Shown: positions 1 to 5,492, counted from the stretch's first letter. The stretch: DNA of 5,492 nt from Rhodocyclaceae bacterium (GCA_020849155.1 JADLGU010000249.1:1-5492), one strand, 5' to 3'. The notes: a model not told the origin generated them from the letters alone. Numbers and translations: made by a program.

Positions 1-217
1 AAGTGAGCCAGACCGTGCCGTCCTCGTTGCCGATCGGCTGTGCGCCGTCGGCACTGAGATCGATGATGGCGAGGCGGCGATGGCCGAGCAGCACCGCGCC
101 GTCATCCAGCGCGCGCACGCCGCGCCCATCCGGGCCGCGGTGGGTCAGCGTGTCGAGCATGCGGTCGAACGTTTCCGCGGCTGGGGGGCGGCCGACGGAT
201 CCAAGGATGCCGCACAT
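1..217 (-). CDS. asnB: Asparagine synthase-like glutamine amidotransferase, N-terminal part (cut by window edge)
   Basis: The first 72 residues of a glutamine-dependent asparagine synthase-type protein are present; the gene runs off the left edge. The protein opens MCGILG, so after Met removal Cys2 becomes the N-terminal nucleophile of a class II (Ntn) glutaminase domain that releases ammonia from glutamine. THRGPDG at 25-31, LGHRRLAIIDLS at 44-55 and QP at 60-61 are standard landmarks of this domain. The ATP-binding synthetase domain would lie outside the window. The ATG at 217 must be the start because Cys2 has to follow it. It lies 6 bp after the TylF-like gene, with GGAG at 229-232, 11 nt upstream. 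Homologues in O-antigen and capsule clusters (for example WbpS of Pseudomonas) are thought to amidate sugar carboxylates rather than make free asparagine. The operon context favours that role here, but 72 residues cannot separate the two. The family is certain; the symbol and substrate are not. Confidence 0.93.
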   Translation of the reverse strand, partial: MCGILGSVGRPPAAETFDRMLDTLTHRGPDGRGVRALDDGAVLLGHRRLAIIDLSADGAQPIGNEDGTVWLT

Positions 218-223
218 GCCGGC

Positions 224-1078
224 TCAGTCTCCGTCCGCCGCCGGCCCGCCCTTGACGAGAAAGCCCTGGCCGGTCGGCAGGTGTACCACGGCCCGTTCCG
301 GCGTGGTCGCGGCGAATTCGTCGAAGGCCCGCCGCGCGCCCGGGCAGGTGTGGTAGCCGTAGTCGTCGCACAGCAGGATGCCGCCCGGCACCAGGCGAGG
401 ATAGAAAAACGCCAGCGAGTCCTTCGTCGGCTGGTAGAGATCGACATCGACGTGCACGAAAGAGAAGCGGCGCGTCGCCACCTCGCCGAAGCGTTGCGGA
501 ATCCAGCCCCGGTGGTAGCGGATGTTGCCGAAGCGGCCGAGCTTGCGCAGGGTCTCCTCGATGGGCACCGACAAGTCGCCTGCCGCCCAGTGAAAGGCGG
601 CGGAGGTGCGCGGACGGTCCTCCGGGCCCGGCGAAGAAAGGCCTTCGAAGGAGTCGAAGGCGTGGTGCTCGGGCAGGCCGCCGTCTTCGCGCGCGCTGCA
701 GATCAGGTAGCTGGAGGCGCCGTCGAGCACGCCGCATTCGGCGGTGTCGCCGGGCAGGTGGCGCGTGCTGCGCGCCATCGACCAGAGCACGAACTTGCGA
801 TCGGGCCGCTGTGTGCCGGCATACGGTGAGGCGTTCCAGATGTCCCAGAAGGCCGGCTCATCCTGCCACATCAGGTTCTTGTTGTAGATCTCGAAGCCCT
901 CGCGCATGGCCTTCCAGTTGAGGTATTCGAAGAGCGCGTTGCGGCGCTCCGTCGGATCGGCGATCGCTTCCAGCGCCATCAGCCGTCGCGCTTCGGCCAG
1001 CGTGTCCGGCCGTGCGCCGAAGGCCAGCTCGGCGGCGGTATGCAGGCGCGACAGGAGGCGGGTGATCTTGCCGAACAT
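224..1078 (-). CDS. TylF/MycF-type SAM-dependent O-methyltransferase
   Basis: A complete 284-residue protein of the macrocin O-methyltransferase (TylF/MycF) family: cytoplasmic, SAM- and probably divalent-metal-dependent enzymes that methylate sugar hydroxyls. Family landmarks appear in order. GDTAECGV at 110-117 is the SAM-binding glycine-rich motif, FDSFEGL is at 141-147, HVDVDLY at 209-215, and PGGILLCDDYG at 231-241. The acidic residues of HVDVD and CDDYG are the likely metal ligands and catalytic residues by analogy with MycF. About 100 residues precede the SAM fold, which is slightly long for the family; residues 44-90 (RRNALFEYL...YAGTQ) look like the substrate lid. The start at 1078 is 4 bp after the stop of the upstream methyltransferase, and the stop is 6 bp before the asparagine synthase start, so coupled translation is likely. 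TylF homologues are common in O-antigen and exopolysaccharide clusters. The position in an export operon suggests methylation of a polysaccharide sugar or its non-reducing end. The acceptor is unknown. Confidence 0.93.
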   Translation of the reverse strand: MFGKITRLLSRLHTAAELAFGARPDTLAEARRLMALEAIADPTERRNALFEYLNWKAMREGFEIYNKNLMWQDEPAFWDIWNASPYAGTQRPDRKFVLWSMARSTRHLPGDTAECGVLDGASSYLICSAREDGGLPEHHAFDSFEGLSSPGPEDRPRTSAAFHWAAGDLSVPIEETLRKLGRFGNIRYHRGWIPQRFGEVATRRFSFVHVDVDLYQPTKDSLAFFYPRLVPGGILLCDDYGYHTCPGARRAFDEFAATTPERAVVHLPTGQGFLVKGGPAADGD

Positions 1079-1082
1079 GGCG

Positions 1083-1802
1083 TCAGTCTCGCGCGCGGCA
1101 AATCGCCAGCTGGCAGGAATACCACGATGGCGGCCGGCCGAGGGCGGCCATCAGGCGCCCGAAGGCTTTGCGCGGCGTCGAGCTGCGCTGCTGCGGCAGG
1201 CGGCGCTGTTCCAGGATTTCAAGCCCCCGGCTGGAGAGAAAGCGGCCAAATTCCCGGAAGCTCCATTCGCGAACGTGCATCGGGTGGGGACAGTCAGCGC
1301 AGTCCCTGCCGCGCAGGGCGTCGCGCTCCGGCGTCGAGATGAGCAGCAGGCCGCCGGGTGCCAGGTGGCGGCGCATGAAGTCGAGGCAGGGGTCGGGGTC
1401 GACCAGGTGCTCGACGACGTCGGCGCTCAGCACCAGGTCGAAGGTCCTGCCGATGGCGGGTAAATCGCGATCAAGATTGGCGGCGAAGAAGCGCGCCGCC
1501 GGCAGCATCTCCGCGGCATGCTGCGCGGTGTTCGGCTGATCGACCAGGCAGATGTCCAGACCGGACGGCATCAGGGTCTTCAGCTTGACCGGCGGACCGC
1601 TGCCGACGTCGAGCAAGGACTTGAGATGACGTTCGCGCACCAGGCGGGCAGCGGTCTCGTAGACGTCCCACTGATAAGTGGCGGCACTCAGCAGGCGGCC
1701 TTCGTTCCAATAAGCGGGATCCCCGCTCGAGTCGAAGGTGGCCTGTACCAGGTTCTCCCGATAATCGGCCCTGATCGCGTAGCGGTCGGTAGCGGCGGTC
1801 AT
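1083..1802 (-). CDS. Class I SAM-dependent methyltransferase in polysaccharide export operon
   Basis: A complete 239-residue cytoplasmic methyltransferase with a Rossmann-type SAM fold. LLDVGSG at 63-69 is motif I. VDQP at 87-90 supplies the acidic residue after strand 2 that usually binds the SAM ribose. SADVVEHLVDP at 126-136 and APGGLLLISTPERD at 148-161 are motifs of the Methyltransf_11/23 group. HVREW at 176-180, in the loop after strand 5, recurs in methyltransferases of surface-polysaccharide clusters. That loop also carries a CADC pair (168-171). The start at 1802 is 4 bp after the wzt stop. An upstream GGAG at 1816-1819 is 13 nt away, which is long, so coupling by re-initiation is plausible. 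Placement directly behind wzt, which has a substrate-recognition domain, makes it a candidate for methylating the polymer or its terminal sugar. Acceptor specificity cannot be read from sequence; O-, N- or C-methylation are all possible. Confidence 0.92.
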   Translation of the reverse strand: MTAATDRYAIRADYRENLVQATFDSSGDPAYWNEGRLLSAATYQWDVYETAARLVRERHLKSLLDVGSGPPVKLKTLMPSGLDICLVDQPNTAQHAAEMLPAARFFAANLDRDLPAIGRTFDLVLSADVVEHLVDPDPCLDFMRRHLAPGGLLLISTPERDALRGRDCADCPHPMHVREWSFREFGRFLSSRGLEILEQRRLPQQRSSTPRKAFGRLMAALGRPPSWYSCQLAICRARD

Positions 1803-1806
1803 GGCG

Positions 1807-3012
1807 TCAGGCGATCTCCCAGTCGCCCTGGCAGACGTAGATGCCGCGGTCGCCGGTCAGATCGAGGGCGGCGGCGTCCTTGAGGAGGACGCTGAATTCG
1901 GCGGCGCGCGGCCAGTTGTCGAGGCGGACGTTGCGGCCGACCGCGACGGCGTTGATGTGGTACCAGCCCGACGTCAGCTGGCAACGCGGCATGCTGAAGG
2001 CGATGCGGTGGCGGCCGTGGAACGCGGTGCGCTCGGTCAGGCCGATGGTGGACACCATGGCCACCAGATCGCCGCCGGCGCAAAGCTCGAAGCGAAAGCG
2101 GACGTCGTCGACCGGCCGGTCGGCGAAGATTTCGGCGACGATCCGCAGCGGGGCGAGGGTGCGGAAGGCGCCGTCGGCGTGGTCGCGTGCGCCTTCAACC
2201 GCGACCCGCTCGAAGCGCACGGCGTGGGTGCCCTCGCGCAAGGCGAGGTCGCTTCCTGCCTGCGGCGACAACTCCCGGTGCACCAGTTCCTGGTAGAGGG
2301 CCAGCGCCTCCTTCGCCGGCGCCAGCGGCGAGAGCCGGCCGCGGTCCATGACGGCGACGCGGCTGCACAGGCGCTCGAGCTGGTAGGGGTTGTGCGAGAC
2401 CAGCATCATGGTGGTGCCCCGCGACTGCATGTCGTGAATGCGATCGAAGCATTTTTGCTGGAAGACCGCGTCGCCGACCGCCAGCGCCTCGTCGACAACC
2501 AGGATGTCGGGATCGATGTATGTCGCCACGGCGAAGGCCAGCCTGACGAACATCCCGCTCGAATAGGTGCGCACCGGCTGGTCGATGAACTCGCCGATGT
2601 CGGCGAAGCCGGCGATGGCGTCGAAACGGGCGTCCATCACGGCCTTGTCGAGGCCCATGATCGCGCCCTGGAAGTAGACGTTCTCGCGACCGGTGAATTC
2701 GGGATTGAAGCCGGCGCCCAGTTCCAGCAGGGCGGAGATGCGGCCGTCCGCCCGGATCGATCCCGACGTCGGCTTGAGGATGCCGCAGACGAGCTGCAGC
2801 AGCGTGCTCTTGCCGGAACCGTTGCGGCCGATGATGCCGATCGTCTCGCCGCGTCGGATTTCGAAGGAGACATCCGTCAATGCGGTGAACTCACGGTGGT
2901 AGCGGCGCAGGCCGAGGCTGAGGAACTGCTTGATGCGGTCGCCCGGGTGGCCGAACAGGCGGTAGGCCTTGGTCAGGTTCCGCGCCGAGATGACAATGTC
3001 GTCAGAGGGCAT
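1807..3012 (-). CDS. wzt: ABC transporter ATP-binding protein Wzt with C-terminal polysaccharide-recognition domain
   Basis: The ATPase subunit of an ABC-2 polysaccharide exporter, 401 residues, acting on the cytoplasmic face of the inner membrane with Wzm. The nucleotide-binding domain spans about 7-245. It has Walker A GRNGSGKST at 62-70, an LLELGAGFNPEFTGREN segment at 96-111 typical of the Wzt/KpsT/TagH branch, signature YSSGM at 150-154, Walker B ILVVDEALAVGD at 170-181, and the switch histidine in SHN at 206-208. Residues from about 260 to 401 form a beta-rich extension at the position of the Wzt C-terminal domain. In E. coli O8/O9a-type systems that domain binds the capped non-reducing end and gives substrate specificity. 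Short capsule-type KpsT proteins lack it, so the length itself points to Wzt. The start at 3012 overlaps the wzm stop by 11 bp, a usual arrangement for the pair; no strong ribosome binding site is visible. The next gene starts 4 bp after the stop. Confidence 0.95.
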   Translation of the reverse strand: MPSDDIVISARNLTKAYRLFGHPGDRIKQFLSLGLRRYHREFTALTDVSFEIRRGETIGIIGRNGSGKSTLLQLVCGILKPTSGSIRADGRISALLELGAGFNPEFTGRENVYFQGAIMGLDKAVMDARFDAIAGFADIGEFIDQPVRTYSSGMFVRLAFAVATYIDPDILVVDEALAVGDAVFQQKCFDRIHDMQSRGTTMMLVSHNPYQLERLCSRVAVMDRGRLSPLAPAKEALALYQELVHRELSPQAGSDLALREGTHAVRFERVAVEGARDHADGAFRTLAPLRIVAEIFADRPVDDVRFRFELCAGGDLVAMVSTIGLTERTAFHGRHRIAFSMPRCQLTSGWYHINAVAVGRNVRLDNWPRAAEFSVLLKDAAALDLTGDRGIYVCQGDWEIA

Positions 3013-3811
3013 CGGCGAACTCGTCGCGGCTGTGCTGGAAGAAGGCGTGGCCGAGGAGGGCTGCGGCGAGGCCGGCGGCCAGCGCCGCGGCCCAGGCGGC
3101 CCACGGCACGGGCAGGCCGAAGGCGGCGGCGCGCGCCGCCTCGATCGCGGCGCCGAGCGGGTTGGCGTCGTAGAGAAAAGTCAGTCCCGCCGGCACGGCG
3201 CTGGCCGGGTAGAACACCGGCGAGAGGAACAGCAGCATCTGCACCAGCAGCGGCACGATCTGCGTCATGTCCTTGATGAAGACGCCCCAGGCGGCGAGGA
3301 ACCAGGCGGCGCCGATGCCGAGCAGCACGACCGGAATCAGCAGCAGCGGCAAGAGCAGCAGGCCGGCGCCGAGGTGGCCGGTCCAGGCCAGCGCGGCGGC
3401 GAGGATCAGGAAGTTGAAGGCGGCGTGCACCAGCGCGCTGCCCAGCGGCACCAGCGGCAGGATGTCGAGCGGGAAGATGATCTTCTTGACGTAGGCGGGG
3501 TAGCCGCGCACCGCGGCGGAGGCGCGCGCGACCGTCTCGCCGAAGACGTTGAAGACGATCAGGCCGCAGTAGAGGATCAGCCAGAAGGGCAGGTCTTCGC
3601 GTTGCTCGGGCCAGCGCGTCTGGAAGATGTGGCCGAAGACGAAGGCGAAGATGGCCAGCATCAGCAGCGGACTGAGGAAGATCCACAGCACGCCGAACAT
3701 GGCGCCGCGGTAGCGCAGCAGCACGTCGCGCTTGACGAGCTGGCCCAGCAGATAGCGATTGCGGGCGAGGCCGGCGGCGATGGCGAGGGGGTTGAGGGTG
3801 CCGGCGTTCAT
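3002..3811 (-). CDS. wzm: ABC-2 type polysaccharide export permease Wzm
   Basis: The membrane subunit of the O-antigen/exopolysaccharide exporter, 269 residues, inner membrane. It moves undecaprenyl-diphosphate-linked polymer to the periplasm with Wzt. The amphipathic gate helix and first membrane segment (KRDVLLRYRG at 27-36, then LWIFLSPLLMLAIFAFVFG at 42-60) are characteristic of the family. Further hydrophobic stretches lie at about 74-92, 117-142, 148-174, 183-202 and 235-254, giving the expected six segments. KKIIFPLDILP at 109-119, FIKDMTQI at 178-185, LSPVFYP at 196-202 and NPLGAAIEAAR at 217-227 are recurrent ABC2_membrane (RfbA/KpsM) motifs. The start overlaps the upstream ATPase stop as ATGA, with GAGG 8 nt upstream inside that gene. 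The stop overlaps wzt by 11 bp. Length and motifs are complete. Confidence 0.95.
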   Translation of the reverse strand: MNAGTLNPLAIAAGLARNRYLLGQLVKRDVLLRYRGAMFGVLWIFLSPLLMLAIFAFVFGHIFQTRWPEQREDLPFWLILYCGLIVFNVFGETVARASAAVRGYPAYVKKIIFPLDILPLVPLGSALVHAAFNFLILAAALAWTGHLGAGLLLLPLLLIPVVLLGIGAAWFLAAWGVFIKDMTQIVPLLVQMLLFLSPVFYPASAVPAGLTFLYDANPLGAAIEAARAAAFGLPVPWAAWAAALAAGLAAALLGHAFFQHSRDEFADAL

Positions 3812-4962
3812 GGGATCGACCTCGCCTCTTGGATGGCTTCCTGCAGGCCGGCGACACGCGCATCCGGCGCCATCCGGTAGTTTTCATTGCCGGTATAGAC
3901 GACGGTGCCGCAGGCGATGCCAAGATCGGCCAGTGCCTGGTGGTATCCCTTGGTCAGCCTGGGACTGAGGCCGAATTTCGCCTCGAAAGCGCGCAGGCCG
4001 GCGGACGATTCGAGCACCAGATCGAGTTCGGCGCCGGCCACGGTGCGGTAGAAATGGGGCAGCGCCTGTTGCGGCACATGCGCGACAAGGTGCTCGATCA
4101 CCGTGCCTTCCCATGCGGCGCCGACGATGGGATGGGCGAGCAGCGCATCGAGCGTCTCGACGCCGAGCAGCGCATGCAGCAGGCCGCTGTCGCGCAGGTA
4201 GACCCGCGGCGACTTGACCAGCCGTTTGCCGAGGTTGGCATGCAAGGGGGGGAGGATGCGCACCATGTAGGTGTCGGCCAGGATGTCGAGATAGCGGCGC
4301 ATGGTCGGCGGCGTCAGTCCGAGGCTGGCGGCGATCTGGCTGGCGTTCCATATCTGGCCGTGGAGATGGGCCAGCATCTGCCAGAAGCGCCGGATCTGGG
4401 CGGCAGGGATGTTGATGCCCAGTTGCGGCAGATCCTGCTCGATGAAGGTGCGGATGAAAGAGTGCCGCCAGCGCAGGCTGGCCTTGCCGCTGGGGGCAAG
4501 ATAACTCTCCGGAAAGCCGCCGCGCAGGAGGAGCTTTTGCAGGTTTTCGGTCGTGGCGCCGACTTCGTCGAGGGTGAAGGGGGCGAGTTCGAGATAGTCG
4601 ATGCGGCCGGCCAGGGATTCTGCTGCCTGCCTGCGCAGGGCCGGCGAGGCGGAGCCGAGCAGCAGGAAACGCCCCGCACGCCGGTTGCGGTCGATGAGGA
4701 CGCGCAGGACGGGGAAGAGTTCCGGCATGCGCTGCACCTCGTCGACGATGACAAAGCGGCCGGAAACGGATTCCAGGTAGGTTTCTGCGTCCCGCAGCCG
4801 CGCCAGGTCGGCGGGGCGCTCCAGGTCGAGAAACACGGCCTCCCCGCCCGCCAGGCTGTGTGCCAGGGTGGTCTTGCCGACCTGTCTCGGGCCGAGCAGG
4901 GCGACGGCCGGGAATTCAGCCAGGGACTGCTTCAGGCGAGGAAGAATCTGACGCTTTATCAT
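3808..4962 (-). CDS. AAA-type ATPase with C-terminal DUF4143 domain
   Basis: A complete 384-residue cytoplasmic ATPase of the AAA_14 plus DUF4143 architecture; the cellular role of these proteins is not established. The ATPase part has Walker A GPRQVGKTT at 24-32, FLDLERP at 44-50, Walker B FVIVDEVQRMP at 70-80, sensor-like FLLLGSAS at 99-106, and LAGRIDYLELAPFTLDE at 117-133. GGFPE at 148-152 marks the start of the linker. A winged-helix-like region spans about 195-240 (SQIAASLGLTPPTMRRYLDIL). DUF4143 hallmarks are YLRDSGLLHALL at 255-266 and WEGTVIEHL at 284-292. ELDLVLE (312-318) followed by FEAKFG (326-331) resembles a PD-(D/E)xK nuclease core with D314, E327 and K329; activity is unproven. 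The start is fixed by an in-frame TAA three codons upstream; AAGG abuts the ATG, leaving no normal ribosome-site spacing. It is normally an orphan gene, but here it overlaps wzm by ATGA and heads the operon. Confidence 0.93.
   Translation of the reverse strand: MIKRQILPRLKQSLAEFPAVALLGPRQVGKTTLAHSLAGGEAVFLDLERPADLARLRDAETYLESVSGRFVIVDEVQRMPELFPVLRVLIDRNRRAGRFLLLGSASPALRRQAAESLAGRIDYLELAPFTLDEVGATTENLQKLLLRGGFPESYLAPSGKASLRWRHSFIRTFIEQDLPQLGINIPAAQIRRFWQMLAHLHGQIWNASQIAASLGLTPPTMRRYLDILADTYMVRILPPLHANLGKRLVKSPRVYLRDSGLLHALLGVETLDALLAHPIVGAAWEGTVIEHLVAHVPQQALPHFYRTVAGAELDLVLESSAGLRAFEAKFGLSPRLTKGYHQALADLGIACGTVVYTGNENYRMAPDARVAGLQEAIQEARSIP
3820..3823 (-). promoter_or_regulatory. wzm: Ribosome binding site of wzm inside the ATPase gene
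   Basis: GAGG on the minus strand lies 8 nt before the wzm ATG at 3811, an ideal spacing. It supports the start chosen at the ATGA overlap and allows wzm to be translated independently of, or coupled to, the ATPase. Confidence 0.6.
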
Positions 4963-4969
4963 CCTTGTT

Positions 4970-4992
4970 TATTGAAATAATAGCTTTCAATA
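4970..4992 (-). repeat. Perfect 8-bp inverted repeat upstream of the ATPase start
   Basis: TATTGAAA (4970-4977) and TTTCAATA (4985-4992) are exact reverse complements around a 7-nt centre (TAATAGC), and the repeat ends 7 nt before the ATPase start codon. It overlaps the predicted transcription start, so it could be a repressor operator or a weak AU-rich hairpin at the 5' end of the mRNA next to the translation start. No G+C-rich stem or following T run is present, so it is not a typical intrinsic terminator for the HAD gene. Confidence 0.5.
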
Positions 4993-4999
4993 TGCACGA

Positions 5000-5027
5000 A
5001 TAGTACTCGGCTGAATCGCATTTGCAA
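5000..5027 (-). promoter_or_regulatory. Candidate sigma70-type promoter for the ATPase-wzm-wzt operon
   Basis: Read on the minus strand, TTGCAA (5022-5027, 4 of 6 to TTGACA) is followed after 16 nt by TACTAT (5000-5005, 4 of 6 to TATAAT). This falls in the only markedly AT-rich stretch of the window, between the HAD gene stop and the ATPase start. Transcription would begin near 4993, about 30 nt before the ATG and right at the edge of the inverted repeat. The matches are partial, so this is a prediction from position and spacing. Confidence 0.4.
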
Positions 5028-5045
5028 GAGGCTCGGACGGTCGTT

Positions 5046-5492
5046 TTACGGCCTGGTCGGGGCGCATCCCTGATGCAGGTAAGCGGCGACGATGTCGGAC
5101 AGGCGCGCGAAGCGATCGAGGACGGCGCCGGGTTGCGCGACGACCGAAGCCTGCCCCGGCTGGACGCCTGCCGCGCCGTAGCCGTAGGCGGCATGGATGA
5201 AATACAGGCCGTTTTCCCGCGCCGCGGCGGCATCCTCGTCGGAATCGCCGACGAAGCAGGCGCAGGCCGGGTCGATGCGATGCTGGCCGATCACGCGCCG
5301 CGTCACGGCGGCCTTCGATGGCGCCGGCGGCTCGGTCTCATCGCGCGAATGGATGCCGGCGAACAGCCGCGCCAGGCCGAGGGCGTCGAGGATGCGTCGG
5401 CTCGGCAGCAGGCGCTTGTTGGTGACGATGAACAGCCGCGATCCGGCTCCGGCCAGTTGCGCCAGCCCGTCGGCGACGCCGGGGAACGCCGT
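5046..5492 (-). CDS. HAD-superfamily hydrolase, phosphoglycolate-phosphatase-like, C-terminal part (cut by window edge)
   Basis: The last 148 residues of a haloacid dehalogenase-type phosphatase; the reading frame is open to the right edge and the start lies outside. Seen in the fragment are motif II LFIVTNK at in-window residues 20-26 (catalytic Thr24), motif III lysine in PSKAA (Lys60), and motif IV VGDSDEDAAAARENG at 81-95 with its Mg-binding acidic residues. The late YGYG (103-106) is common in Gph-like members. Motif I (DxDxT with the nucleophilic aspartate) and most of the cap would be in the missing 70 or so residues, judging from the usual 210-230-residue length. The internal GTG at 5306 is not the start, because motifs II and III lie upstream of it in frame. 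The substrate is unknown; HAD phosphatases occur in sugar-nucleotide pathways but also widely elsewhere. It points the same way as the export operon but is separated by 83 bp containing a candidate promoter, so it may be a separate unit. Confidence 0.9.
   Translation of the reverse strand, partial: TAFPGVADGLAQLAGAGSRLFIVTNKRLLPSRRILDALGLARLFAGIHSRDETEPPAPSKAAVTRRVIGQHRIDPACACFVGDSDEDAAAARENGLYFIHAAYGYGAAGVQPGQASVVAQPGAVLDRFARLSDIVAAYLHQGCAPTRP

Noticed and set aside
80..829. Plus-strand open frame opposite the TylF-like gene, and a similar one at 906-1463 opposite the class I methyltransferase
   Set aside because: Both are in codon register with the real minus-strand genes and lack domains; the minus-strand products are clear family members.
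2683..2730. Glu in place of Gln near the expected Q-loop of Wzt (LLELGAGFNPEFTG)
   Set aside because: This wording is, to my knowledge, usual for the Wzt/KpsT/TagH branch, so it is not a defect.
1801..3276. 491-codon plus-strand open frame opposite wzt and the end of wzm
   Set aside because: Over wzt it is in exact codon register with the minus-strand gene, where stops would need TTA, CTA or TCA codons that GC-rich genes avoid. Its product is low-complexity, rich in Arg, Ala, Gly and Asp, with no recognisable domain.
2969..3880. 303-codon plus-strand open frame opposite wzm
   Set aside because: Codon-aligned shadow; the product is a Glu/Gln/Gly/His-rich string typical of antisense translation of a hydrophobic membrane protein.
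2973..3923. 316-codon minus-strand open frame overlapping wzm in another frame
   Set aside because: An Arg/Pro/Ala-rich frame-shifted translation of wzm and the end of the ATPase gene; the other frame gives the six-segment permease.
3829..4980. 383-codon plus-strand open frame covering nearly all of the DUF4143 ATPase
   Set aside because: Same codon-aligned antisense effect. The minus strand carries Walker A, Walker B and DUF4143 motifs, while the plus translation has none.
5028..5050. Possible intrinsic terminator after the HAD gene
   Set aside because: No strong GC stem followed by a T run is visible on the minus strand just past the stop at 5046.
4916..5233. 105-codon minus-strand open frame across the HAD tail, intergenic region and ATPase start
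   Set aside because: Out of frame with both recognised genes and without domain features; its second half translates the AT-rich regulatory region.
5046..5306. 86-residue minus-strand ORF starting at GTG 5306 as an independent small gene
   Set aside because: The frame stays open upstream to the window edge and contains HAD motifs II and III, so this is only the tail of a larger phosphatase gene.

Overview
The window comes from a GC-rich bacterial chromosome. Long codon-aligned shadow ORFs lie opposite every real gene, as expected where TTA, CTA and TCA codons are avoided. Gene content and base composition suggest a Gram-negative proteobacterium, possibly a betaproteobacterium; that is an inference, because no rRNA or other taxonomic marker is present. 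All seven recognised genes lie on the minus strand, so the biological reading order runs from high to low coordinates.

Layout in transcription order: (1) the C-terminal two thirds of a HAD-superfamily phosphatase, cut by the right window edge (5046-5492). (2) An 83-bp intergenic region that is clearly more AT-rich than the rest. It holds a plausible sigma70-type promoter and a perfect 8-bp inverted repeat just ahead of the next gene. (3) A complete AAA-type ATPase with a C-terminal DUF4143 domain (3808-4962). (4) wzm, the membrane subunit of an ABC-2 polysaccharide exporter (3002-3811). (5) wzt, its ATPase subunit with a C-terminal carbohydrate-recognition-type domain (1807-3012). (6) A class I SAM methyltransferase (1083-1802). 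(7) A TylF/MycF-type O-methyltransferase (224-1078). (8) The first 72 codons of a class II glutamine amidotransferase/asparagine synthase, cut by the left edge (1-217).

From the ATPase to the asparagine synthase the genes are packed with no gap above 6 bp: a 4-bp ATGA overlap, an 11-bp overlap, then gaps of 4, 4 and 6 bp. This looks like one translationally coupled operon that continues beyond the left edge. The core is an ABC-transporter-dependent O-antigen or exopolysaccharide export module. In characterised Wzm/Wzt systems whose Wzt has an extended C-terminal domain, the exporter recognises a non-reducing-end modification such as a methyl group. The two methyltransferases directly after wzt are therefore candidates for the capping or decorating enzymes. 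The asparagine-synthase-like protein may amidate a sugar uronic acid, as proposed for homologues in other O-antigen clusters.

The odd element is the DUF4143 ATPase, normally a patchily distributed orphan gene. Here it appears to be the promoter-proximal gene of the export operon and is joined to wzm by ATGA. I see no CRISPR array, tRNA, rRNA, insertion sequence or convincing terminator. No stretch over 300 bp lacks a gene.
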